Source: Methanosaeta sp. PtaB.Bin039
GTDB lineage: Archaea > Halobacteriota > Methanosarcinia > Methanotrichales > Methanotrichaceae
Length of the DNA stretch: 64,000 nucleotides
NCBI GenBank assembly: GCA_002067795.1
Contig: MVQI01000071.1
Span: 1 to 64,000, forward strand
Reading direction: 5' to 3'
The notes below the pieces were generated by a model. That model was not told the origin of the DNA. It saw nothing but the letters and a program-made list of their open reading frames with translations, and ran no database searches. Positions 1 through 8,700 of this stretch are shown piece after piece. Positions within the stretch are counted from its first letter, which is position 1; every line of letters begins with the position of its first letter. The position numbers and the translations under genes are program-made.

Positions 1-2046
1 AGATCCGTCTCTGGCATCGATTACCTGCCAGTCCTCCGGCTTGTCAGCCCGTCCCAAAAACGCCCTTCTGTACATGACGGAGTGAGGCTGGACAACTACT
101 GGACAGCCGGCCCTGTTGACGCCTGTTGCGATTGATGCAGCTTTCTGCGAGTATGCTCCCCATGCGATTCCGCAAGCTCCGACCTTGGACAGGATGTAGT
201 CTGCGATATCGTCCCAGTTTGCCCTGTGGTTTCTGTGAGCGAATATGGTAGAAACCTTGATTGCCGCACCGATTATGTGCGCGTTGGATACGCACGATCC
301 CACGTTACAGATGTTCCGGCCGTCGAATCCACCGGGGTACTGCTCCCAGATGGTCTTGCCCTCGGCGTCCCTGTACAGCGACATATCCATTGCCATGCAT
401 CCGGACGTGACCACTATGTAGCCGCGGTCGACGAACTCCTTTGCGATATCGTAGGACTCCTTTGTCCCGTTGGGATAGTTGCTGCACCCGACCAGTGCGA
501 TCACACCGGGTATAGTTCCCATGACGATCGGCATTCCGACAGCCCGGATCTCGGTGTCGGTTGCGGGTCCTCGTCCAGCCCTCATCACGAACTTCTGGTC
601 CTTGATGTACTGGCGGTTGGCGAACTCGTACATCTTGAGGATCGGCATGTCACGAGAGCAGGCCTGCTCGCACCTTCCGCATCCTACGCAGACCTCGTAG
701 GTCGCGCTGAACGGCTCGAGGTTTCCTTTTGCCGCCTCCTCGATGACTTTTCCCAGGGGGATGTGCGGAGGACAGACGAACGAGCACTGCATGCACTGGG
801 TGCATGTGGAAGCCCACTTGTTGAACTCTTCTTGGGTGAGCACCATCTTCTCTTTGATAGCCTGGCGTTTGGGCTTGACCGCCACGGCTGTCTTGACCCC
901 GACCTCACCGGCCTTGACCGGGTCGAGCACGACTACGCCGGGAACGCGGAAGTTGACCAGGTCGTCGACGATAGCGTCAACCGGATCGTTCGTCCTGTCC
1001 CGCAGACCCATCATGATCTTGTCGGTTGTGGCGATGACCGGTATGCTCCTTTCCTGGCAGTCCTTGACGGTGTCGCACCATACGCACTGCTCGTCGATCA
1101 TGACCGTGTCCATCACGTTTGCCCGGACCATCTTTCTCCACCATCCGATGGCACCGGCAACCTTGGCCTTTGGTCCCAGGTTCTGTGGCAGGATGGACTC
1201 GTTTCCGGCCTCGGTGATCCTCGTCAGGTCATGAGCTGTGCAGCAAACGCCACCGATATCGACCTTGTCCCACAGGTTGTTGTTCTCGATGAATATCATC
1301 GACTCGGCGCCGGCAGCCAGGTTGTGGCCGTAGGCGATCAGGACAGCCTTGTTCTGGTCGAGCGTCCCCATCCCAATCTCGACAAGCGGCGCGTTCTTGT
1401 CGCCCCGAGGCATGTCGTAGGCCACGATCTGGAGCAGGTCGGATATCTCCATGCCCAGGTCGTCGAGCATTCCGGTGTGAAGAGCCTTGGACTCGAAGTC
1501 GGTGTAATGGCCTTCCTGGCCGGTGTGGGTCGCTGCGAGAAGGTTGGCGACGTTCTCCTCGATGTACGATATGCCCTCGCCGAAGTCCTTGAGGGTCTTT
1601 GGTTTCTTGCCCATCACCGTCTGGTAGATCGGTGAATCGACCAGGATCTCGTCGCCCATATCGAACTTCATGTCTCCGAACCGGTCCAAAACCCAGTGGT
1701 AGAGGTGGATACCGTGGGCAAAGTGGGCGCAGCAGCCCATCAGACAGGCGATCAGGACGATCTTGCCGCAGGCTCCCTCCTGGTCTATGCCGCAGGCTCC
1801 GCGCTTGTTACCGGTCAGGTCGCACGGACCGTAGGTACAGAGAGTGCAGGTATCGTCGGCAGGAGAATAGAATATTCGATAGCGGTTCATTATCTTGAAG
1901 TCCCAGTCTCGGAGCGTCGCGATCTGGGGCTTCGGGAACGGGCCCATAGGCTGGTCCCATTCATCCTCCTCTTTAACGACAGCTCCGATGTTGATCTGGA
2001 CGTTCTTCATGTCCTCAACTGCAAAGCTGCCCTCGGTCTTTACCAT
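1..2046 (-). CDS. cdhA: Acetyl-CoA decarbonylase/synthase alpha subunit (CO dehydrogenase), C-terminus cut by window edge
   Basis: This is the nickel-iron CO dehydrogenase subunit of the ACDS complex, which cleaves acetyl-CoA in acetate-using methanogens and oxidises the carbonyl group to CO2. The reverse-strand translation starts MVKTEGSFAVEDMKN and soon shows the cysteine-rich N-terminus, with CTLCTYGPCDLTG followed by two further cysteine pairs, as in CdhA cluster ligands. A ferredoxin-like region rich in cysteines lies further on (about 660-700 on the + strand). The ATG at 2046 is preceded by a GGAGG ribosome site about 12 bases away. 682 codons are present. The family has roughly 800 residues, so the end lies outside the window, and cdhB would be expected beyond it. 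The long open frame on the opposite strand is only its shadow. Confidence 0.97.
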   Translation of the reverse strand, partial: MVKTEGSFAVEDMKNVQINIGAVVKEEDEWDQPMGPFPKPQIATLRDWDFKIMNRYRIFYSPADDTCTLCTYGPCDLTGNKRGACGIDQEGACGKIVLIACLMGCCAHFAHGIHLYHWVLDRFGDMKFDMGDEILVDSPIYQTVMGKKPKTLKDFGEGISYIEENVANLLAATHTGQEGHYTDFESKALHTGMLDDLGMEISDLLQIVAYDMPRGDKNAPLVEIGMGTLDQNKAVLIAYGHNLAAGAESMIFIENNNLWDKVDIGGVCCTAHDLTRITEAGNESILPQNLGPKAKVAGAIGWWRKMVRANVMDTVMIDEQCVWCDTVKDCQERSIPVIATTDKIMMGLRDRTNDPVDAIVDDLVNFRVPGVVVLDPVKAGEVGVKTAVAVKPKRQAIKEKMVLTQEEFNKWASTCTQCMQCSFVCPPHIPLGKVIEEAAKGNLEPFSATYEVCVGCGRCEQACSRDMPILKMYEFANRQYIKDQKFVMRAGRGPATDTEIRAVGMPIVMGTIPGVIALVGCSNYPNGTKESYDIAKEFVDRGYIVVTSGCMAMDMSLYRDAEGKTIWEQYPGGFDGRNICNVGSCVSNAHIIGAAIKVSTIFAHRNHRANWDDIADYILSKVGACGIAWGAYSQKAASIATGVNRAGCPVVVQPHSVMYRRAFLGRADKPEDWQVIDARDGS

Positions 2047-2120
2047 AGGGTTATTGGCCTCCTTTCCTGTGATATGCGGACCTTCCTTCGCCGAAACAAG
2101 ATAAAACACTTTCGGAGAGG

Positions 2121-2144
2121 ATTGAATTATAAAAATTTATAAAA
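2121..2144 (-). promoter_or_regulatory. AT-rich TATA-type promoter of cdhA
   Basis: Read on the minus strand this stretch contains two TATA-like words (tttataaa and tttataat) in a very AT-rich block, in a genome that is otherwise GC-rich. It lies about 80-95 bases before the cdhA start, so the transcript would carry a leader of roughly 50-70 bases with a good ribosome site. The position of the true box is inferred. Confidence 0.45.
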
Positions 2145-2177
2145 TTAATAACACCGTTAAATATAATAAAAAAATAA

Positions 2178-2408
2178 TTAATACAGGCGCGTGGGGCAGC
2201 GATACTGAATGTCCATTATAGATTTTTTAGATTTTATAAGTATATATGTCATTAAAATTGTGGAGGATTTGCAGGCAGGGCAATCCCAGGAAATGCGTAC
2301 GGCCATCGACTGCATCTGCCTGCAAGCTGGGCAAAAAACCTCAGATACACACCGGTGTTCATGGAGAGCAGGAAAGAAACGCTTCGCTAAATCCCATATC
2401 GTATCCAT
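2178..2408 (-). CDS. Possible small zinc-binding protein, unknown function
   Basis: A 76-residue frame beginning MDTIWDLAKRFF lies in the gap between the divergent cdhA and cobD genes. It contains two CPAC pairs about 17 residues apart and an additional upstream cysteine, which resembles a small zinc ribbon. The frame stays open upstream to a TTG at 2543, which would overlap the start of cobD on the other strand. The upstream part reads as an acidic amphipathic helix (IDIEEIFGRLDD). There is no clear ribosome site, and the 3' half is as AT-rich as the surrounding non-coding DNA, so it could be a decayed gene or chance. Confidence 0.3.
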   Translation of the reverse strand: MDTIWDLAKRFFPALHEHRCVSEVFCPACRQMQSMAVRISWDCPACKSSTILMTYILIKSKKSIMDIQYRCPTRLY

Positions 2409-2523
2409 GATATCGTCCAAGCGCCCAAAGATCTCCTCGATATCGATTTGATAATCCAGAGCGAAAAACGAATCGATGGGGTCTCCGGTAGATTGAAATC
2501 GGGGAAGATTGTGGGGATAGGCC

Positions 2524-3621
2524 GTGAATCTCCGTGTCCGCAAGAGCTTTGCCGCCGCTACCCCTGCAGTCCACGGCGGAAAGGCAAGAGAGGCTGCTGC
2601 CCGTCTGGGAGAGATCTACGACTTCAGCGCCAATATCAACCCGCTGGGCTCCCCACCCCTGGAGGAGATAGTCTTAGAGGAGCTGAAGAGTATCGGCCAC
2701 TACCCCGACAACACCTACCGGGAGTTTCGTCTGGCAGCTGCAGCGTTTGCCGGGGTCAATCCTGAAAACATCGTCCCTGCCAATGGATCTTCCGAGATAA
2801 TCCGCCTGTTCGCGGAGATGGCCCTTGAAGAGGGTGATTTCGCGCTTGTGCCCACGCCAAGCTTCGGCGAGTACGAGAACCAGGCCAGGCTGGCCGGGGC
2901 AAAGATAGCTTCTGCCGATCTGGGCCTGCCCCAGGCAAAACCGCTGGACCAATCCTTCCCCGACCATCTGCTTGAACGCTGTCATGCCGCGTTCTTCTGC
3001 AACCCCAACAATCCCACCGGCCATCTCACCGCAGCCGTGGAGGTTGAGGGTCTTGCCAGGCGCTGCGAGCAGAGCGGGACATTCCTGCTGGTGGACGAGG
3101 CGTTCATAGAGCTCTCCGATCCACAGCAGAGCGTGACCCATCTGGCGCCCCGGATGGAGAACCTGATCGTGATGCGCTCCCTGACCAAGTCCTTCGGGGT
3201 GCCTGGGCTGCGCCTCGGATTTGGGGTGGCCAGCGAAAAGACCGCCAGGATATTGGACGCCGCCCGAATCCCCTGGTCGATCGGCTCCATCGCTGCGGCC
3301 GCTGCCCCTTATCTGCTCAGCCAGCTGGACTTCCTCAAAGAGAGCCGCCAGGCTGTGGAGCTTGAGCTGGGATGGCTGAGAGGCGAGCTGCAGGCCCTGG
3401 GATTGGACCCCCTGCCAAGCCGTGTGAACTTCATACTTGTGGACGTGAGGAGGACCGGCCTGCCCTCGACCCTGATATGCCAGAGAGCCGCACGGCAGCG
3501 TGTGCTTCTTCGGGACTGTCAGTCGTTCGGCCTTGGCCAGGACTTCATAAGGGTAGCCGTGCGCAGCCAGCCGGAGAACAGAAGGCTGATCCAGGCTCTT
3601 AAGAAAGCTGTGGGGGGATAG
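2524..3621 (+). CDS. cobD: L-threonine-O-3-phosphate decarboxylase (CobD, PLP aminotransferase fold)
   Basis: CobD makes (R)-1-amino-2-propanol phosphate, the linker of the cobamide nucleotide loop. The 365-residue protein is a class I/II aminotransferase-fold enzyme: it shows FSANINPLG near residue 38, the CNPNNPTGH loop and the PLP lysine motif SLTKSFGVPGLRLGF. The start is GTG, about 8 bases after GGGGAT. It lies directly before cbiB, the next enzyme of the same branch. The frame stops at TAG (3619-3621) right after a run of six G (3612-3617). The Cys-rich domain that follows is fused to CobD in some methanogens and here sits in the -1 frame. HisC-like aminotransferases are related, but the linked cbiB supports CobD. 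Confidence 0.9.
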   Translation: MNLRVRKSFAAATPAVHGGKAREAAARLGEIYDFSANINPLGSPPLEEIVLEELKSIGHYPDNTYREFRLAAAAFAGVNPENIVPANGSSEIIRLFAEMALEEGDFALVPTPSFGEYENQARLAGAKIASADLGLPQAKPLDQSFPDHLLERCHAAFFCNPNNPTGHLTAAVEVEGLARRCEQSGTFLLVDEAFIELSDPQQSVTHLAPRMENLIVMRSLTKSFGVPGLRLGFGVASEKTARILDAARIPWSIGSIAAAAAPYLLSQLDFLKESRQAVELELGWLRGELQALGLDPLPSRVNFILVDVRRTGLPSTLICQRAARQRVLLRDCQSFGLGQDFIRVAVRSQPENRRLIQALKKAVGG

Positions 3622-3860
3622 GTGCGAGAAGGGTCGACTGCGAGCATTACCCCTGCCACTTCCCAGAACAGGACTGCACGTTCTGTTTCTGCCCATTCTA
3701 TCCCTGCCTTGACGCCCGCACCGGCGGCAGTGGGGATGAGTGGAGCTGCGAGGGCTGCATAGCAGTCCATCGGCCCGAGATCGCCGATATGATACTGCAG
3801 TGCCTGATGGATGGAGAGGAGATTCCGGTTATATGGAGGAGGTTTCTCTCATGCCTATGA
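3618..3860 (+). CDS. Cysteine-rich metal-binding domain, out of frame with CobD (no normal start codon)
   Basis: Translation in the frame one base behind CobD gives GARRVDCEHYPCHFPEQDC, then FCFCPFYPC and, after a short loop, WSCEGC. This is the signature of the cysteine-rich small domain (Pfam zf-like family, PF04071), known as a C-terminal domain of CobD in Methanosarcina and as a free protein in other cobamide loci. The frame is open from 3603 but has no ATG, GTG or TTG before the conserved cysteines. One extra G in the six-G run at 3612-3617 would fuse it in frame to CobD. It ends at TGA 3858-3860, overlapping the cbiB start by 10 bases. Either CobD is made by a -1 frameshift, or the gene is broken, or one base is missing from the assembly. 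Confidence 0.75.
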   Translation: MGARRVDCEHYPCHFPEQDCTFCFCPFYPCLDARTGGSGDEWSCEGCIAVHRPEIADMILQCLMDGEEIPVIWRRFLSCL

Positions 3861-4783
3861 GCTGGGCTTTGCAGGTGCTGCTCCTTGCCCTGGCCTGGGA
3901 CCTGATCCTGGGCGAGCCGCCAGCTCGGGTCCATCCGGTCGTGATCATGGGAAGAGCTGTCGCCTCTTTGCGAAGGCGCGTCCCCAGGACCAGGCTATCT
4001 GGGGCGGCAGTCGCCTCTGTGATGGTAATAGGCTCGGCCCTCTGCGGGCATCTTCTGCTCGAACTCTGCTCTGCGCTTCCCGGCAGGGCGGCAGAGGCCT
4101 TAGTCCTGCTCTGCGCAGCCTACCTGCTCAAGTCCACACTGGCATTCCGCAGCCTCCTGGAGACTTCCAGAGATATCGGCCGGGCTATAGAGAAAGATAT
4201 CCTGAAGGCCAGGGATATGCTGCCTGCCCTGGTCAGCCGCAACCCCTCTGGCCTCTCCTCCGCCCAGGCAAGATCGGCGGTCATCGAGTCCCTATCCGAG
4301 AACTTCGTGGACACGGTTGTCTCCCCGATATTCTTCTTCCTGCTGCTCTGTCCCTGGGGCCTCGGAGTCGAGTCGGCTTTGGCGTTCAAGGCGATAAGCA
4401 CCATGGACAGCATGCTTGGCTACAGGACGCCTGAACTGCGTGACCTGGGCTTCGTCCCTGCCCGCCTGGACGATCTGGCCAACTGGCTTCCGGCCCGCCT
4501 GGGAACGCTCTTCATCATGGCAGCCTGGCCAGGCCGGGCCGGGCCTGCGCTGCGTGCGTCGCTGCGCTACGGACGGGCAACCCCGAGCCCCAACTCGGGC
4601 TGGCCCATGGCAGCCGCCGCCGGAGCGCTGGGGGTCAGGCTGGAAAAACCAGGCATATACGTATTGCTGGAGGAGGGTCGCAGCCCAAAGCCCGGGGACA
4701 TAGACCTGGCCCTATCTCTGGTCGGGAGGGCCATGGGGCTTTGCGCCCTGACTGCTGTAGCCATACTCTGGCAGCTGCCGTAG
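3851..4783 (+). CDS. cbiB: Adenosylcobinamide-phosphate synthase CbiB
   Basis: This integral membrane enzyme attaches aminopropanol phosphate to adenosylcobyric acid in cobamide synthesis. The 310-residue protein shows the family N-terminus WDLILGEPPARVHPVVIMG, several hydrophobic segments, the central ESLSENFVDTVVSP motif and the NSGWPMAAAAGALGVRLEK motif near the C-terminus. The start at 3851 (ATGCCTATGAGC) follows a GGAGGAGG ribosome site by 7 bases. The open frame reaches further upstream, but that part would run through the Cys-rich domain. It overlaps that domain by 10 bases, which suggests coupled translation with cobD. Confidence 0.95.
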   Translation: MPMSWALQVLLLALAWDLILGEPPARVHPVVIMGRAVASLRRRVPRTRLSGAAVASVMVIGSALCGHLLLELCSALPGRAAEALVLLCAAYLLKSTLAFRSLLETSRDIGRAIEKDILKARDMLPALVSRNPSGLSSAQARSAVIESLSENFVDTVVSPIFFFLLLCPWGLGVESALAFKAISTMDSMLGYRTPELRDLGFVPARLDDLANWLPARLGTLFIMAAWPGRAGPALRASLRYGRATPSPNSGWPMAAAAGALGVRLEKPGIYVLLEEGRSPKPGDIDLALSLVGRAMGLCALTAVAILWQLP

Positions 4784-4914
4784 CCTGCAGGAAAGACACC
4801 GCGAAAAAAGATCTCCAAATGTGCAAAGGGATCGCCCCGGAAGCACAACGTTTATCCTATCCAAGACGAGAGAAGGCTATCTCGGTCTCCGGGAATCTTG
4901 GAGAGGGCTTTTGG

Positions 4915-5577
4915 ATGGCAGAGAAGGCACCTATGGATAGTATGGGCGACCTGCTGGATAGGCTGCGCCAGTTCGTATGCATGGACTGCAGCAAAGAGTC
5001 GGTTGAACGGACATTTGGCTGGCCGGCCCAGGACATAACCGTCCACACACCAGGAGAGGACGAGACGGTCATTGTGATCCTCTTCGAAAACGGCATCATC
5101 CTGGAGGTGCGATACTTCCTGAACGAGGGCTTAAGGGAGCTTGGGGACGACCTTGAGTTCAGGCTCAAGATCAGAATTGACCTGACCTCACGAGTGCGCT
5201 ACAATGTCTTTTATTCCAGGTACATCCACGGCCAGGGCTACCTGCGAATAAGCCTTGGAGATGTGGAGAACCGGGTGCTGCGCCGGGTGCTGGAGGACTA
5301 TTATCTTCCGCGGCTAAAGGAGATCTACAAGCCGGTGATACAGGAGTTCAGGGGCTTCTTCTCACGGGATTTCTTCGGGGTGGAGGCGGATCAGAACAGA
5401 GGGGAGATATATTACTCATCTGTCCGGCCCCGAGGGGAAGAGGAGAAGGCCGTCATCCTGGAGGTTGTTTCCAGGCTGTTTCAACTGGAGGCCCTGATTA
5501 AGGAAAGAGACGTAGCCCACCGTCTGGCAGAGCTGGACCTGCAGATGAGCTTCATCCCCAGCGTCATGTGGATGTGA
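4915..5577 (+). CDS. Conserved-looking hypothetical protein, 220 residues
   Basis: I do not recognise a family. The start at 4915 (MAEKAPMDSMGD) follows GGAGAGGG by about 8 bases. The open frame begins earlier, inside cbiB, but that part is not convincing. The protein is soluble, with alternating beta strands and helices (ETVIVILFENGIILEVRYF, then a helix rich in Leu and Arg around VLRRVLEDYYLPRLKEIY), and no transmembrane segment or metal motif. It lies 131 bases downstream of cbiB on the same strand, so it may be transcribed with the cobamide genes, but a functional link is only positional. Confidence 0.75.
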   Translation: MAEKAPMDSMGDLLDRLRQFVCMDCSKESVERTFGWPAQDITVHTPGEDETVIVILFENGIILEVRYFLNEGLRELGDDLEFRLKIRIDLTSRVRYNVFYSRYIHGQGYLRISLGDVENRVLRRVLEDYYLPRLKEIYKPVIQEFRGFFSRDFFGVEADQNRGEIYYSSVRPRGEEEKAVILEVVSRLFQLEALIKERDVAHRLAELDLQMSFIPSVMWM

Positions 5578-5746
5578 CTGCCACCAAAAAGACGGCTATC
5601 CGGCATAATGCGCTATCGGCAAACGAGGGATGTCAGCAGGCATCAATTCCCAGTGCGCTCGCGATAAGACCAGACTCAAACCTGCCGTCCCTGGACGGTG
5701 CCGTGCAGAGATGCCGCGCAAATCCCACACTTGCGCCCACGCGTCC

Positions 5747-8700
5747 CTAGTTCTCGAGACGGCCCCATGCACGAGAGGAGGGGGCAGGCTCCCCCATATC
5801 CCTGCCCACCGAGCGCATTGCCTCCAGGAAGCATTCCAGTGTGCGAACTGCCTGACCCTCAGCCGCCCTCTCCCGATTGCCCAGCACCCTTTGCAGCTGG
5901 CTGGATATGCGGTCGATGAGCAGGCGAATCATGGGCATACAGTCCTCCTTTTGGGCCAGACGGAGCGCCTCGGAGTAGTCCTCCATGGCTTCGGCGGTTC
6001 TGCCGGTATTCAGCTCTCCGTCTGCCAGCGAGACGAGGGCCCGGATACGCAGCTCGTCGTATCCCAGGGCGCTGGCCTGCCGCTCTAAAAGCAGGGCCAC
6101 TTCCAGGGCCTTTTCGAAATCTCCCTGAGATAAGGCCAGGTTGGCCAGGTCGTCGTAGGTGACCATCACCTCATACATGGTCTGAAGCCGGCTAAACGTG
6201 GTCAACGCTCTTTGCAGCAGCTCCTGGGCTTCGCCGGTCCGCCCTGCAGCCAGGGCTGACTCACCGAGGCATCGCAGGGCCCGACCCTCCTCTGGAAGGG
6301 TTCCAAGACGCCTGGAGAGCGCCAGAGCCTTCTGGAAATAGTTGGTGGCCTCGCCTGCCACTCCCTCTGCCCGGTAGTACTCACCCCAGCCCAGGTACAG
6401 CTGAACCCTCATCGGATCATAGTCGATCTTAAAGATGAGGGTCTCTGCTTCGGACAAGAAGAATCGGGCCTCGTCGTGCAGGCCCAGCCTGATCTTCAGC
6501 CTGGCCATAGCCAAGTAAGCCTCGCAAAGGTCAGGCACCGCGCCCAGGTTCTCAAATGCGTAAACTGCGCTGGAGAGGTTCTCCTCCGCGTCCTTTCCAG
6601 CCCCCTGCATCTGGTGGATGAGGCCGAGGTTGAGCCTGGCCATCCCGGCACAGGGAAGTGCGCTCAGATGGTTGAAGGCCTGCAAGCACTGCTCCAATAC
6701 CTCCACCGCCCGGGACCACTCGCCCCTCTCCCGGTAAACGAGGGCCATGTTGAACAGGGTCTCGGTCTGGTTATACGAGTCGCCAAGCTGGCGGAAGGTC
6801 TCCAGGCTCTGCCGGTAATGATCTAAAGCCAAGTCCCACTGATAGCAGTCCGCATAGGCATTTCCCAGCACCCCAAGCATCTCCGCCACTCCGTGCATAT
6901 CCCCCTGCTCCTGGAACTGGCGCAGCCGGACCTGATGCTCTTCAAGGCCGGCCGGCCGCTCCCCCTTGACCGCCTTTATCATGTCGATGCTGGCCTGCAG
7001 GTCGGCCGCGCCCTCCTGGTCCCCGGCCCGCACCATCGCCTCATACCCCATCCGGAAGTGATCCAAGGCAAGAAGGGACTCGCCTCGCCGATAGTAGAAT
7101 GTGCCGAGGTTGGAGAGGACGCTGGCCGATGCCCTTGACTCTCCCAGGAGCTCGAATATCTCCAGGCTTCTTTGGAAGCTTTCGAGGGACCGTTCCCATT
7201 CTCCAGTCCGGTAACAGATTGTGGCCACATTGCTAAGAGCCGCAGCCACGCTGTACTGGTCGCCTGCCAGCTCGAAGACCTCCAGAGCCTGCTGATATAG
7301 GTCCATGGCCAAATTCCAGTTCCCCTGCCGGAAGCTTATGTTCGCCAGGTTGTTCTTTGAGACTGCCACGCTGTAACCATCGCCCAGGCGCTCGAAGATC
7401 TCCATGGCTTCCTTGTAATTGGATTGGGCTTCTGACCACTCGCCCTGCTCGGAGTATATGCTGCCCAGGTTAGTCAGGACGGCAGCCGCGCCCTGCACAT
7501 CGCCCTGGCTCCTGAACCGCTCCAAAGACGCACGGTAACGATCTACTGCGTCCTGCCAGCGGCCCAGCCTCAGGTAGACCCCCGCCAGGCAGCTCAGCGT
7601 CTTTACTATGCCCTCGGGGCTTCGCTGAAGCGAGAGGGCTCGCTCGAAACGCTCCGCCGCTTCTGCAAAGTCTCCATGGTCCACGGCCAGGTTGCCCAGG
7701 CCCTGCAACGAATTGGCTGCCCCTTCGCTATCCCCAAGCTCCAAAAAGACGTCCAGGCTCATTTGATAGTGCTCTTTTGCCCTGGACAGGTCCCTTTGCC
7801 GGTAGTAGATCCCGGCAAGGTTGCCGTTTATCGTGGCCATTCCACGAACATCGCCTATGGACCGCTTGGCATCCATGCTCAGGCTATAGTGGCGGATGGC
7901 CTGCAGGAGGTCGCCCTTATTGGCATAGATGTTCCCGAGGTTATTGAGCGTGGTGGATACCCCACGCAGGTCGCCAAGGGCCTCGAACGTCTCCCGGGAG
8001 CTGCGGTAGTGTGAGATTGCCTCCTCCCACTGGCCCTGCATCTCGTATATGGTGGCCAGGTTGGTATGGGTGGTGGCGGCGCCCATTATGTCGCCCAGCT
8101 CCTCTTTTACCGCCAGGCTCCGGCCGTAGTACTCGACCGCTGTCTCCAGCTCTCCCTTATGCTGGTAGGCAAGGCCCAGGTTGTTCTGCGTGCGGGATGT
8201 GCCCAGTCGGTCCCCCAGTCGCTCCTGCAACTCCAGGGCCTGCCAGTGAAGGTCGATGGCCCGGTCCCAGTCCCCTTTCATCTGATAGACCGTCCCCAGA
8301 TTGGAGATGGCCCTGGCAGCGCCACGCAGGTCCCCGGCCTTTCGGAGAAGCTCGATGCTCCGGCTGTAATGCTCAGCCGCCAGGTCCCACTCTCCGAGGT
8401 CGGAATGGACCAGGCCCAGGTTGTTCAGGGCTGCGGTTATCCCTGCACTGTCGCCGAAATCCTCAAAGACGCCCAGGCACTCTTCAAAGAATTGTCTGGA
8501 TCCGGGAAGGTCGCCACGCCGGTATCGCAGGCTGCCGAGATTGCTCAGGACCCTGGACGATCCCTCGCGATCGCCCAGCTCATTCATGATTGATAGGGCC
8601 TGCAAGTAGTGAGCCTCGCCGGCCTCCCAGTCCCCGGCCTCTGATGCAGCCTGGCCAAGCAGGTTTTCAATGGAGGCCTCGCCCCTCCGGTCCCCAAGAT

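Noticed and set aside
226-1635. Long open frame on the + strand (469 codons)
   Set aside because: It is the antisense of cdhA, whose minus-strand translation matches the known CO dehydrogenase subunit. The + frame has no family features.
2674-3696. 340-codon frame on the minus strand
   Set aside because: It is the shadow of cobD, which shows all aminotransferase motifs on the + strand.
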